Shown: positions 25,696-35,647, counted from the stretch's first letter. The stretch is DNA of 64,000 nucleotides from Joostella atrarenae (GCF_021764745.1 NZ_JAETXX010000009.1:1-64000); one strand, 5' to 3'. Numbers and translations are program-made. The notes: generated by a model not told the origin, from the letters alone.

Positions 25696-27663
25696 TTAAA
25701 AAGGAAAATTAATAGTTATAGAAGTACCGTGTTGAGGAGAGCTATCTATACTAATATCTCCATCTCTCTTTTGTACACGCTCCTTGATATTTCGGAGTCC
25801 TATACCTTGTTTATTGTTTGTCTTAAATCCTGAACCATTATCACTCACTACCAAATTTAAATACGCATCGTGCTTTGTTAATTGTACTTCTACATCTGTA
25901 GCATTGGCATGCTTTAGAATATTATTAACCAACTCCTGAATAATGCGATATGTATCTGCTAATAAAGAATCTGATAGGTCGTCTATTTCTTCTTCTGGAT
26001 ATAAAAAGGTTGTAATAGAAAGTGAGCTATTGCTTTTAATTTGCGTTAAGGTTTCTTTTAAAAAACTACTAAATCCAATTTTAGAAAACGGTAAAGGATG
26101 TAATTGGTGCGAAAGTGAACGGATATCTTTACATGAATTCCCTATAGCCTCTAATAAACGTTTAGCTTTAGGTTCCGATTTATGGTCTTCCAAATAATGT
26201 TCAAAACCAATTTTAATACTTGCTAAATCACTCCCAATTCCATCATGAATTTCTCTTGCTAAACGCGATCTTTCCTCTTGCTGTCCTTCTTGATATTTTT
26301 CAATTACAGAAAGCTTATGATCTTTAACCAATTCTGTAATCTCTTTCTTGGCATTTTCTTCTTTTTGATATGTTAACTGTTGCTGAACCTTCATCCTTTT
26401 TAAATAAGAATAACGCAGTAGAATTAATACCCCAATTAATAGTATACATCCAATAATAAAAATATTACGCACCATACGTTGCTTATCTAAATCTAAAGCT
26501 GTTTTTTCTAAACTCAATGCTGTTTTCTCTAGCTCTGTTTCATTAAGTTTTTTCTCTTTCTCTAATAACTTAATTCGAGTTTCTTTTAATTCCGTTTCAT
26601 AACGCTCTTGGAGGTTCGCAACATATTTTTCTTTATCAACAGAATTAATGTCATCAGAAACAATTATCCCTTTTTTGTAATAAAATAATGCTTGCCTGTA
26701 ATTACCAACATCACTATATAAGTCAGAAAGATTTTTGTAGAATTGAGAATTATAAGAAGCCAGAGATTTATCTTTTCCTATTTTTAAAGACCTCTCAAAA
26801 TAGGATATAGCTTCTTTGGTATTTCCTAATTTACTATGACACAATCCTAAATCATTTAAAACAATGGCTTTATCCGATATAAAATTTAATTCTTCTAATA
26901 AATCTAATGTTTCATTAAGTTTAGGAATAGCCTCCGCATATTTTTCTTGCTCCACCAATAATTGAGCAACATTTATCTTAACATAAGCAATTGCGGCCTT
27001 ATTCCCTTCTTTTTCTCTATAATCTAAAACGGTTTTATAGTGTTTCAACGCTTCATCGTAGCGTTCTTGCTCCTTTAAAATATTAGCATAATTAAAAAGT
27101 GTAACTAATACTCCATCATCATCTCCTAATTCTCTGTATAGGTTTGCAGCTCTATCCAAATTATTAGCTGCTTTAGTGTAGTCTTTTTGTAGGATGTATA
27201 GCGTTGCTATATTTTGATAAGCATTGGCTTGTTGCTGTTTATCATTCGTTTTTTCAGCATAATCTAAACATAGTAAAAAGTTATCCATTGCTTCAGGATA
27301 CCGCCCTAAATTCTTATACCCCAATCCTAAAATATTATAACATGCAGCTAAGCCATTAATCATATTCTTAGCTTTTAACAATGCAATAGCCTTTGGCGCC
27401 TCTGTTACTACTTGTTTATAATTACCAGTAATATTACCGAGATTTGATAAAGAATAATAAGCTTGAGCCTGTTTTATAGAATCCTTTGACTTAATACTTA
27501 AAGCTAGCCACTCGTGCACAGCTTTTTCAGCTTTTATGGGAGTGGTATTTAACTCTGACCTATAAACAGAAATAAGAGAATCGATTGAACTATTTTCTTG
27601 AGCTACGCTATATTTAATACATAGCAAGCAATAGGTGGCTAAAAGTAGGTGTTTTATACGCAT
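25696..27663 (-). CDS. TPR-containing sensor histidine kinase (NarX/DesK type)
   Basis: 655 residues. A signal peptide (about 1-21, ending at SVAQE) is followed by periplasmic tetratricopeptide repeats (about 40-340), a coiled coil, one membrane segment (IFIIGCILLIGVLILLRYSY, around 400), and a cytosolic kinase core. The phosphorylated His is in the HisKA_3 motif LAREIHDGIGSDLASIK; the ATPase part has the ELVNNILKHANA N-box and DNGSGF and GIGLRNI G-boxes. This architecture is common in Bacteroidota. Its partner is the adjacent NarL-type regulator. The signal sensed by the periplasmic TPR region is unknown; peptide or protein binding is plausible. Confidence 0.93.
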   Translation of the reverse strand: MRIKHLLLATYCLLCIKYSVAQENSSIDSLISVYRSELNTTPIKAEKAVHEWLALSIKSKDSIKQAQAYYSLSNLGNITGNYKQVVTEAPKAIALLKAKNMINGLAACYNILGLGYKNLGRYPEAMDNFLLCLDYAEKTNDKQQQANAYQNIATLYILQKDYTKAANNLDRAANLYRELGDDDGVLVTLFNYANILKEQERYDEALKHYKTVLDYREKEGNKAAIAYVKINVAQLLVEQEKYAEAIPKLNETLDLLEELNFISDKAIVLNDLGLCHSKLGNTKEAISYFERSLKIGKDKSLASYNSQFYKNLSDLYSDVGNYRQALFYYKKGIIVSDDINSVDKEKYVANLQERYETELKETRIKLLEKEKKLNETELEKTALSLEKTALDLDKQRMVRNIFIIGCILLIGVLILLRYSYLKRMKVQQQLTYQKEENAKKEITELVKDHKLSVIEKYQEGQQEERSRLAREIHDGIGSDLASIKIGFEHYLEDHKSEPKAKRLLEAIGNSCKDIRSLSHQLHPLPFSKIGFSSFLKETLTQIKSNSSLSITTFLYPEEEIDDLSDSLLADTYRIIQELVNNILKHANATDVEVQLTKHDAYLNLVVSDNGSGFKTNNKQGIGLRNIKERVQKRDGDISIDSSPQHGTSITINFPF

Positions 27664-27713
27664 ATTCTATACAAAAATAGCGCTTTTCCATGTCTTGTAT
27701 GACATAGTATTTA

Positions 27714-28868
27714 TTAATTTCTCTGATTCCAAGCAGAACCAAAAACAATATAGTAACCAAAATCATTATTAGACCAAGCAACATCAAGTCCCATTCGTAT
27801 TTTAAATTTCCTAGCTATTAGATATCGTATCCCTGTACCATAACTATAAATAAGGGAAGCATCTTTAAAATTTGTATTCTCTTCTATAGCTTTTGCCAAT
27901 CCTCCAAACGCAACTCCACTCCATCTTTTTGTAAAATCATAACGCTGTTCACTTTCAAATACAAAAGTATTTTCTCCTTGATATCTAGCCATAGGCACAC
28001 CCCGTAATTGCACTCCTGGTTTGGCGTAGAAAGGAGAGTCACCAAATTGCATATCTGCATGAACTCTAAAACCACTAATCCATCTACTAGTTACAGAAAT
28101 ATATTTTAGGGCTATAATTTCTAAATTCTGAAAATTATAATCACTCCCAGTCCATGTTCCATTTAAATGAAAATTTGTATTCATATAAAACCCTCTGTCT
28201 GGGGTAAAAACATTATCACGGTGATCATACTCAACAATTACACCTGGACTACTTATGATGCTTGAAAAATCTTTATCTTTAACAAAGGAAGGAAGTTTAT
28301 CAAATTCAAAAGTGGGATCTATATTATTTTTCACAAATAGATATTCAAACCCGACATAAAAATTAGAATGTTTTACTTGTTTTAAAATAGAGCCCCCAAA
28401 TGCATATGAGCTAAAATTAAAACCAAACTTCTTTTCTCCAACGATAGGAAGCGTTCTATAAAAATCTAGATTAACAGAACCATAACCTAATGCTGCTGTG
28501 TATTTAAACTTGTATTTAGGTACATATCCCATACGAAAACCACCTACAAGAAAAGAATTATTAGCCGTGTAAGCAGCTAATAAAGTAGTTACATTTGGAG
28601 GTGTATACCGATCTTTCTCTGGATGCTTATTTGGTTTTATAAAAACAGGTGTTATTGCGGCTCCAATTCCCCCTAAAGCAGGTTCTGTTATCGGTTGAAT
28701 TAAAGGAATAAAACCTGATGGATTTGATAAGAAATCGCTGAAGTCGACTTTATTATCTAGCGAATCTCGAAAAACTCGCTTTTTCTGCTTGTCTTGAGAA
28801 TAACTAGAGAGCACTGCTATCTGAAAAATACAAAGTAAACATGCTCGTATATAACCCTTTATGCACAA
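27714..28868 (-). CDS. Outer-membrane beta-barrel protein, BamA/TamA-like surface antigen
   Basis: 384 residues with a signal peptide ending near YSQDK, then strands typical of the Omp85 barrel: PGVIVEYDHRDNVFTPDRGF, followed later by the VQLRGVPMARY segment (in the place of the usual VRGY motif) and a barrel ending in FGSAWNQRN. No POTRA domains are present, so it is the barrel-only type often labelled surface antigen. The start is TTG at 28868; no ATG is in frame nearby and a stop precedes it. It is 51 bp upstream of the kinase gene on the same strand and may be co-transcribed with the two-component genes. Confidence 0.8.
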   Translation of the reverse strand: MCIKGYIRACLLCIFQIAVLSSYSQDKQKKRVFRDSLDNKVDFSDFLSNPSGFIPLIQPITEPALGGIGAAITPVFIKPNKHPEKDRYTPPNVTTLLAAYTANNSFLVGGFRMGYVPKYKFKYTAALGYGSVNLDFYRTLPIVGEKKFGFNFSSYAFGGSILKQVKHSNFYVGFEYLFVKNNIDPTFEFDKLPSFVKDKDFSSIISSPGVIVEYDHRDNVFTPDRGFYMNTNFHLNGTWTGSDYNFQNLEIIALKYISVTSRWISGFRVHADMQFGDSPFYAKPGVQLRGVPMARYQGENTFVFESEQRYDFTKRWSGVAFGGLAKAIEENTNFKDASLIYSYGTGIRYLIARKFKIRMGLDVAWSNNDFGYYIVFGSAWNQRN

Positions 28869-29084
28869 AGCTTTTTTATTTATGAAAATAATACTTTTTT
28901 TAATATTAAGACGAAAAATAGTCTATAAAAGATAATCTGAATTATTGATATTCTTATCATTATGTGTATCAAGGCTGCAAGCTTTATTAGATGAAAGAAC
29001 ACTGCTTTTTAGATAAAACAAGGTAAATTTCTCTTGAATGTTTTTATATTAGGGGTAAAATTTACTTTTAACCAGCCACCACAA
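28869..29084. other. Divergent intergenic region
   Basis: This gap separates the minus-strand barrel gene from the plus-strand oxidoreductase. It should hold both promoters. I see no clear hairpin or shared operator. Confidence 0.4.
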
Positions 29085-30398
29085 ATGAAAAAAACTAATT
29101 ACACTACTAACAGGAAAACCACAAAAGACTCAAGAAGGGATTTTATAAAAAAGAGTGCACTTACATTAGGTGCTTTTACTATTATCCCAAGACACGTAAT
29201 GGGTAATGGCTTTCTTGCTCCAAGTGATAAAATTAACTTAGGAATAATTGGACTTGGAAAACAAGGGAATATTTTAGCTAATAAATTTATTCACAATACA
29301 GACACACAAATAGTTGCTGGTAGCGATGTTTGGAATGGAAAAAGAAATTCCTTTCAGCAAAACATACAGCAATTATATGCCGAAAAAAGAAATATTGCCA
29401 GCTATAATGGCGTAAAAACATATCTTGATTATCAAGAGTTATTGGAAAGAAATGATATTGACGGAATCATTGTTGCAACTCCAGACCATTGGCATAAAAT
29501 CCAAGCTGTAGACGCTATGAATTCAGGAAAAGATGTGTATTGTGAAAAACCGCTAACCAATACTATTCATGATGGAATTGAAATGGTTAAAACAGCAAAT
29601 AAAAATAATACTGTCTTCCAAACAGGAAGCATGCAACGTTCTTGGGATATCTTTAAAAAGGCTAAAGAGATTGTCGATTCTGGGAAACTAGGAACAATTA
29701 AAAAAATATTAGTTGATGTTGGAGACCCTGCTATAAGTTACAACCTACCTGCAGAACCACTTCCAAGTGGCGTTGACTGGAATAAATGGTGTGGCCCTGC
29801 TCCATTACTTGACTACAACAGTAAAATTGCACCAGAGATTGTAAGCTCTTATCCAGACTGGCGAGATTATACAGAAACTGGTGGCGGACTTCTATCCGAT
29901 TGGGGAGCTCATATGTTCGATATTGCACAATGGTGCTTAAATATGGATAATTCAGGTCCAGTAAAATATATTCCGCCAACAGACCCAACAGCTCTAAGGG
30001 GATTAAAAATGTATTATGATAATGGAATAGAAATGGTTCATGAAGACTTTGGAAGAGGTCGAGCTGTTAGATTTATTGGATCAGAAGGAAGTATGGATGT
30101 TAGTAGAAGCTTTATAAATACAAATCCAACTACCATATTGTTCCCAACTCCTGTTGAAGATCCTAGCGGTTTATTCAAAAATCAAGGTAATCATTATCTA
30201 GATTGGATTTCTTGTATGAAAACTAGAGAGAAAACTATTTGTCCAATTGAAGTTGGTCATCGTACCGCTACAGTCTGTAACGCTGCTAATATTGCTTACG
30301 ATTTAGGAAGAACGCTACATTGGGATCCTAAAAAAGAACGTTTTAAAAATGATTCTGAAGCTAATAAAATGACTAAAAGAAAAGATCGCAGATATTAG
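29085..30398 (+). CDS. Gfo/Idh/MocA-family oxidoreductase with Tat signal
   Basis: 437 residues from the ATG at 29085; an in-frame TTG at 29034 would add 17 residues that look like untranslated sequence. A twin-arginine signal (SRRDFIKKSALTLGAFTI) directs folded export to the periplasm. Then comes a Rossmann NAD(P) domain with INLGIIGLGKQG and the family signature EKPLTNTIHDG, with DHWHKIQA before it. These enzymes oxidise or otherwise act on sugars and sugar derivatives with a bound NAD. The gene is convergent with a Tat-exported sugar-isomerase-like gene, so both probably serve periplasmic carbohydrate breakdown. Substrate not predictable. Confidence 0.92.
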   Translation: MKKTNYTTNRKTTKDSRRDFIKKSALTLGAFTIIPRHVMGNGFLAPSDKINLGIIGLGKQGNILANKFIHNTDTQIVAGSDVWNGKRNSFQQNIQQLYAEKRNIASYNGVKTYLDYQELLERNDIDGIIVATPDHWHKIQAVDAMNSGKDVYCEKPLTNTIHDGIEMVKTANKNNTVFQTGSMQRSWDIFKKAKEIVDSGKLGTIKKILVDVGDPAISYNLPAEPLPSGVDWNKWCGPAPLLDYNSKIAPEIVSSYPDWRDYTETGGGLLSDWGAHMFDIAQWCLNMDNSGPVKYIPPTDPTALRGLKMYYDNGIEMVHEDFGRGRAVRFIGSEGSMDVSRSFINTNPTTILFPTPVEDPSGLFKNQGNHYLDWISCMKTREKTICPIEVGHRTATVCNAANIAYDLGRTLHWDPKKERFKNDSEANKMTKRKDRRY

Positions 30399-30426
30399 AC
30401 CATTTTAGTTAACAGCTATATCTAAA

Positions 30427-30458
30427 AATATAAACCCCATTAAAATGGGGTTTATATT
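30427..30458. terminator. Bidirectional terminator
   Basis: Perfect 14-bp stem AATATAAACCCCAT / ATGGGGTTTATATT around TAAA, between the convergent oxidoreductase and isomerase-like genes. Confidence 0.9.
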
Positions 30459-30486
30459 TATTATAAAACGAAATAAGTTTTAAAGT

Positions 30487-31359
30487 CTACACGTCAAGAG
30501 ATTTCATGTACTTAGCATCATATTTTAAACTCTCTAATGAAGAATTTGGATATTCTTCTTGCTCCACAATAAAGTACTTAATATTGCTTTTTAATGCAGC
30601 AGTAAGCGTTTTCTCAATATCAACATTTCCTTTTCCTAAATCATTTTGATGGGGTTTACCATTTACTATTTTATAATCCTTTATATGACAAAGCTCGTAG
30701 CGATCTCCATACTTTTCAAGATGATCTATAGTATTCACACCAGCAACATCTATCCAACATAAATCAAGCTCAAACATCACATTAGTGGGATCTGTATTTT
30801 CTAATAAATAATCTTGAGGTAGTTTACCTTCCAAAGGTTTAAAAGTATAATCATGATTATGATATCCAAATTTTAATCCTGATTTATTCACCTCTTCCCC
30901 TACTTTATTTAACTGATCTGCTATTTTTTTCCAGTCGTCCCAACTTTCTTGTGCTCCGATATACGGAGATAAAATATATTTTAATCCAGCATCTGCAGCC
31001 ATATCAATATTCTTCTTCAGCTCATCAGGATTTTTAACAGCACCCATATAATCAAAATGTGTACTCACCATATCTACACCTATATCACCTAAAAATGTTT
31101 TCATCTCTTTTGGAGACAATCCCCATAAAAAACCTTCAGAACCACTATAACTTTCAAATTGCTTATAGCCCATATTAGCCAGTTTAGTCATTACACCTCG
31201 AGGATCTTTTGGTAATACATCTCTAACGCTATAAAGCTGAACTCCAAAAGGATCTATAGTCTTACTGCTTAAAACGTTAGCCATTAAATTAGTTTGACTT
31301 AGTGTATAAACTCCTGCAGTAACTAAACCAGTTTGTCTAATAAATTTTCTTCTATTCAT
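30487..31359 (-). CDS. Sugar phosphate isomerase/epimerase-like TIM-barrel protein with Tat signal
   Basis: 290 residues: twin-arginine signal (NRRKFIRQTGLVTAGVYTL), then a xylose-isomerase-like TIM barrel. Metal-ligand type residues are visible in GYHNHDYTF, in MFELDLCWIDVAG, in CHIKDYKI and at the late Glu of YFIVEQEEYP. Members isomerise, epimerise or dehydrate sugars; many in Bacteroidota accompany Gfo/Idh oxidoreductases, as here. The export signal points to a periplasmic role in carbohydrate processing. Substrate unknown. Confidence 0.9.
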   Translation of the reverse strand: MNRRKFIRQTGLVTAGVYTLSQTNLMANVLSSKTIDPFGVQLYSVRDVLPKDPRGVMTKLANMGYKQFESYSGSEGFLWGLSPKEMKTFLGDIGVDMVSTHFDYMGAVKNPDELKKNIDMAADAGLKYILSPYIGAQESWDDWKKIADQLNKVGEEVNKSGLKFGYHNHDYTFKPLEGKLPQDYLLENTDPTNVMFELDLCWIDVAGVNTIDHLEKYGDRYELCHIKDYKIVNGKPHQNDLGKGNVDIEKTLTAALKSNIKYFIVEQEEYPNSSLESLKYDAKYMKSLDV

Positions 31360-31560
31360 AATTGAAATATTATTGGTAAGGTTATTAACTTAAAATTCAT
31401 CGTAAGATACTCAATCTTATAAAGTATTAAAAAAATCATGTATTTTATTTAACGAAATATAGTAGTTCTTTACTCAAAAAAAGCTCAAACTAAATGGGTT
31501 GCAATAAAATAAAATTTAAAAACATTAATTTTATAACCAATAAAAGCGAATGCACTTTTA

Positions 31561-32337
31561 ATGATAGCTATTGATAAAACCGACATCCCAAATACTCCAG
31601 GTGTTTACTTTTTTTATGATGAAAGAGATACTCTTATTTATATTGGAAAAAGTATTAATATTCGAAAAAGGATCCAACAGCATTTTTCTGGAAAGGATAG
31701 AAAATCAATTAAAATTCAGCTCTTCACAAAGAGAGTCTCTTTTGAAGTTATGGGTTCTGAACTCATTGCTTTACTCTATGAATCCGATCTTATAAAAAAA
31801 CATCAGCCCCTATACAACCGTTCACAACGGAGAACGATTTATCAATATGGTCTTTATTTAAGTGAAGATAAAAATGGCTATAAAACTTTACAAATAGATA
31901 AGATTAAACTTAAAAACGAAGAAATAACATCCTTTTCTACCCTAAAAGAGGCTAAAGATTATTTATTTCGGATTACAGAAAAATATAAACTTTGTCAGAA
32001 ATTAAACGGACTCTACAAAACTTCTTCTTACTGTTTTCAGTATCATATTAAAGAATGTAATGGAGCATGCATGGAAAGAGAATCCCCAAAGTACTATAAC
32101 CAACGTGTGGAAGAATTTTTAAATCGTACTAAACTAAAAAAATTCACAAAACTCTTTAATGTAGAAGGAAGAAACAAAAACGAAATAGGATTGGTTTACA
32201 TAGAAAATGGAATATACAAAGGCTTTGGATATTGCTCCTTAGATACTCCAAAAAAAGATTGGAAACATCATATTTCTCCACGCCAAGATAACAAAGATGT
32301 TAGGCGGATTTTAATGAGGTATGTAACTCAAATATGA
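31561..32337 (+). CDS. Stand-alone GIY-YIG nuclease related to UvrC/Cho
   Basis: 258 residues. The GIY-YIG domain occupies about 1-90: GVYFFYDERDTLIYIGKS, the catalytic-type Arg in NIRKRIQQHF, and the metal-binding Glu in GSELIALLYESDLI, ending QPLYN. A Cys-containing segment follows (YCFQYHIKECNGACMERES, near 158-176), as in UvrC and Cho. In many Bacteroidota this module is fused to a DnaQ-like exonuclease; here the exonuclease half is absent and there is no trace of it in the 200 bp upstream. It probably nicks damaged DNA in repair. It ends 18 bp before the convergent sulfatase gene. Confidence 0.85.
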   Translation: MIAIDKTDIPNTPGVYFFYDERDTLIYIGKSINIRKRIQQHFSGKDRKSIKIQLFTKRVSFEVMGSELIALLYESDLIKKHQPLYNRSQRRTIYQYGLYLSEDKNGYKTLQIDKIKLKNEEITSFSTLKEAKDYLFRITEKYKLCQKLNGLYKTSSYCFQYHIKECNGACMERESPKYYNQRVEEFLNRTKLKKFTKLFNVEGRNKNEIGLVYIENGIYKGFGYCSLDTPKKDWKHHISPRQDNKDVRRILMRYVTQI

Positions 32338-32354
32338 TCTGAGAAAAACTAATC

Positions 32355-33815
32355 TTATTGCTGATTCCAAAGTCTGTAAGGATCATTATATACTTGCATT
32401 TGTGCTAATAGTAATTCCTCCATTTCTTCTAATTTATCAGCATATTTTGGATCATTAGCTAAATTAGTTTCCATTTCCCCTGTTTTGCGGTGCTCTGCTA
32501 TATATTCATGTGGATTAGCTGCAAGATTAAATAACTGTGTCTCTCGAACTTCGCCATTCATTACATCGTATTTAATTAATTTCCAATCTCCAGATTTTAC
32601 TGTTCTCATTCCTGGTTTTGTTCCACCGGCATAGACTCCATACATAGTGTCTCTGATATTTTCCTGATTTCCTTTTAGTACTGGAACAAAGCTTTTGCCT
32701 TGAACGGTTTCAGGTATTTCAATAGCTGCTAATTCTAGAACTGTAGGTAAAACATCTAAAAGATAAATATTCCCGTTTCTAACCTTATTAACTTCTAATC
32801 CTGGTCCTTTTACAATAAATGGTACACGCCATGTATGTTCATATAAATTTTGCTTCCCAACTAAACCATGACGCCCAATTGAAATACCATGATCTGATGT
32901 ATATATAATATAGGTATTATCCAGCTCTCCTGTTTCTTCTAACTTTTTAAGTACTTTCCCTAATTGTATGTCTATATTTTCTGAACACGCGAATTCACGT
33001 CCGATTTCATTTCTAATCGTATTTTCATCTCTATTTTTCCAGACACCACTTACACGTTCTTCATCTCTTAATTTAGGATGTCCATGGAAAAAAGGATGCC
33101 CCTCCAAATAATTTTCTGGAAGTAAAGGTTGCTTATCATTTAAAGCTGGCAGGCTATTTTCATCTGTATGATTAACAGCACCGTACTTATCAAGTAATTC
33201 TGGAGTCCCATTTCTAGTATCGTGAGGATGAGAAAAACCTAAATAAATAAAAAAAGGATCCTCTTCTTTATTTTGCTCCCTAATACCTAAATAATCTAAA
33301 ACTTGTTTGGCATGCCACGCACTTCCAGTTTCTTCTGTTCCTCCCCGTTTTGTAGCATCTTTAACCACAGTAAATTGCCTATTTGCACCAGGATAAGAAT
33401 TACCTTCCTTACAAGTACGCATGGTCTTATATCCCGCTCTATTAAATATAGCTCCGATGGTTTCTTTATCTAAAGGATGTGGTTCTGTATCCTCCCTAGA
33501 AACAGCACTTGGAGGCAAATCCCATAATGTTCGGCCTGTCATAATCATATGCCTGGATGGAGTACATACAGCGCCCTTCATCGATCCCATATGCCTAGCA
33601 CTCTCAAAAACAACCCCTTCTGCTGCTAACTTAGCTATGTTAGGGGTTTCCAATAGGGAATTATGATTATATACACTCAAATCGAATGGCGATTGATCAT
33701 CTGCTAATACAAACAAGAAGTTAGGTCGCTTTGTTTGCTTAGCTTCCTTATCAATTTCCTTACAGCTTAAAGATAACAGTACACTTACTAAAAGTAATAT
33801 TCTAACAGTTTTCAT
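32355..33815 (-). CDS. Sulfatase, S1 family lipoprotein
   Basis: 486 residues from the ATG at 33815; the upstream TTG at 33848 is out of keeping with the signal sequence. MKTVRILLLVSVLLSLSC is a lipoprotein signal. The sulfatase signature CTPSR (in GAVCTPSRHMIMTGR) contains the Cys that a formylglycine-generating enzyme converts to the active residue; metal-binding Asp residues are in LFVLADDQSP and YTSDHGISIGRHG. It should release sulfate from a polysaccharide or other sulfate ester at the cell surface, fitting a marine polysaccharide-degrading organism. No maturation enzyme is in the window. Confidence 0.92.
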   Translation of the reverse strand: MKTVRILLLVSVLLSLSCKEIDKEAKQTKRPNFLFVLADDQSPFDLSVYNHNSLLETPNIAKLAAEGVVFESARHMGSMKGAVCTPSRHMIMTGRTLWDLPPSAVSREDTEPHPLDKETIGAIFNRAGYKTMRTCKEGNSYPGANRQFTVVKDATKRGGTEETGSAWHAKQVLDYLGIREQNKEEDPFFIYLGFSHPHDTRNGTPELLDKYGAVNHTDENSLPALNDKQPLLPENYLEGHPFFHGHPKLRDEERVSGVWKNRDENTIRNEIGREFACSENIDIQLGKVLKKLEETGELDNTYIIYTSDHGISIGRHGLVGKQNLYEHTWRVPFIVKGPGLEVNKVRNGNIYLLDVLPTVLELAAIEIPETVQGKSFVPVLKGNQENIRDTMYGVYAGGTKPGMRTVKSGDWKLIKYDVMNGEVRETQLFNLAANPHEYIAEHRKTGEMETNLANDPKYADKLEEMEELLLAQMQVYNDPYRLWNQQ

Positions 33816-33929
33816 TAAAATTTTGCTATTTACATATAAATATTTCAAATTTAATGTAAATTTTCTACACTATAACTATTCAGAATAAATTAGAGAAGAT
33901 TATAATTATTAGTAATGAAGTAATAAAAA

Positions 33930-35135
33930 CTAATCTATTTGCCTCCCTACTAACGGCATTTTAAAAGTAAAAGTGGTCTTATCATCATTAGATTTTACAC
34001 TTACTTCACCATTGTGTGCTTTAGAAATCTCAGAAACGATATAAAGTCCTAAACCTAGTCCTGTTTCATTCTTAGGATTCTGTTCCTTATAGTAAGGTTT
34101 AAAAAGATTGTTTATTTTCAGATTAGATATTTTTTCGCCTCCGTTACTTACAGCTATTTCAAAGTTTCTATCCACAATCCCTACCGAAACATTAATTGGC
34201 TCTTCTCTACATCCGTGTTTTAATGCGTTTCCTAAAAGATTGGATAATAATTGAGCTAATCTATGTGGGTCGCACAACACACTTTCATCTAGTTTGAAGC
34301 TACTTATTATTTCCCTAGAAGGATCTAATCCCCTAGCCTCAGCAATTACTTGCTTTAATTCAGTTGTCAATTTTTTACGATTGCGATCAAGCTTTAATTT
34401 AATACCGTCACCTAAATGACCTTTAGCAAAATCTAATAAATTAGTTATCAGCTCTTGCATTCTATAAGAAGATGCTTTTATTATTTCTACTTGTCTTAAT
34501 ATCGGTTTTGGAAGATCTTGCTTTAAAATAATATCTGCAGATAATCTGGTTGTACCTACCGGATTTCTTAAATCGTGACCTAAAACAGCTATAAAAGTTT
34601 CTCTGAGCTCTGCTATTTTTTGTTCCTCTCTAAGCGCAAGCTTAACAGACCTAAGCTCATCTGCCATCTCTAAATGCAAAGAAAGTAAATCAGCATACAT
34701 CTTAAACATTTCTAAAACCTCAGGACTCTTTAGCTTTGTAGGTTTAGCATCTAAAGCTAATAATGTACCAAAAAAGTCTTTATTCTTACGATAAATAGGA
34801 ACTGCTATGTAACTTTTATATCCATAAAGTGATGGACTTGGGTGTGAAGAATAATATAAATCTTCATTAGCATCTTCTATTATTACTTTTTCACCATGCT
34901 CTCTTATTTCATTACAAATCGTGTTGTTCAATTCTAATTGATCGCCAGATTTTAACTTGAAATTTATTTTGTCTATCGAACTACAAGCAACCCAATTCTT
35001 ATCTGTAACTCTAGAAATTGCAGCAAATCCCATTCCTGTAGTCTTACAGATAACATTTAGAATAGAAGGAACAATTTTTATTTCCTGAATGGAATCCACA
35101 TCCATTTGGATATCAATATCTAATTCTTGATACAT
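33930..35135 (-). CDS. Cytosolic GAF-domain histidine kinase
   Basis: 401 residues with no membrane segment: a GAF sensor domain (about 15-165), then a HisKA dimerisation helix with the phosphorylated His in VLGHDLRNPVG, then the ATPase domain with LLGNALKHG, and GLGLGLYIVSEIS. No receiver gene is adjacent, so it is an orphan kinase. GAF-only kinases of this kind respond to small molecules or redox state in the cytosol. A long gap with a pseudogene follows upstream. Confidence 0.9.
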   Translation of the reverse strand: MYQELDIDIQMDVDSIQEIKIVPSILNVICKTTGMGFAAISRVTDKNWVACSSIDKINFKLKSGDQLELNNTICNEIREHGEKVIIEDANEDLYYSSHPSPSLYGYKSYIAVPIYRKNKDFFGTLLALDAKPTKLKSPEVLEMFKMYADLLSLHLEMADELRSVKLALREEQKIAELRETFIAVLGHDLRNPVGTTRLSADIILKQDLPKPILRQVEIIKASSYRMQELITNLLDFAKGHLGDGIKLKLDRNRKKLTTELKQVIAEARGLDPSREIISSFKLDESVLCDPHRLAQLLSNLLGNALKHGCREEPINVSVGIVDRNFEIAVSNGGEKISNLKINNLFKPYYKEQNPKNETGLGLGLYIVSEISKAHNGEVSVKSNDDKTTFTFKMPLVGRQID

Positions 35136-35292
35136 ATATTCTTTTGATGGTTAGTTTAGTGCTTAATAGGTCAAGCAAGCTAAAATAGTATTTAAATTTG
35201 ATATACTTAATATGGTTTTATAATAGATTTTAAAAAACTATTAATCAATACGTATCAACTATTTAAATCAATTCCCAAAAGAGCTTAAACTC

Positions 35293-35538
35293 CTACTTAC
35301 AGCAAAAAGCATCCATTATCTCCATGACTAACATTCCTTCATCAACAGAACACGGATTTTTATGGCCATTTAAAAAATAGTTTACCGTCTTGGAAATCAT
35401 CGGTTGCTGTATATGTGTCGGATTCTTATACGTAAATTTCTCATGTTTTCCATTATTCAACTCTAAACGGACAACTTCACCATAAAATGAAAATGAAATA
35501 GTTCCTTCCTCTCCATAAATATTACCAATACTTCTGTT
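35293..35538 (-). pseudogene. 3' remnant of a Gfo/Idh/MocA oxidoreductase gene
   Basis: The minus strand reads about 81 codons, ending at a TAG at 35293, that look like the end of a Gfo/Idh enzyme: NRSIGNIYGEEGTISF, then IQQPMISKTVNYFLNGHKNP and CSVDEGMLVMEIMDAF. Just upstream in the same frame is a stop codon (35539-35541) and another further on, and no Rossmann domain is present, so it is a decayed fragment. The region 35136-35292 shows nothing else. Confidence 0.75.
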
Positions 35539-35647
35539 CTATTCGAGATAAAAGCGTTCTATGTGTTTTTTATACTCGGATGTAACATCATGGATCGATA
35601 TGCAATTTATATAAGCATACATCTAGATTCTAATTTTGCCTTTTATA

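Noticed and set aside
32028-32043. TTACTGTTTTCAGTAT, resembling the shared operator
   Set aside because: It lies inside the GIY-YIG coding sequence, matches 13 of 16 positions and has no TAnnTTTG-like box 22 bp later.
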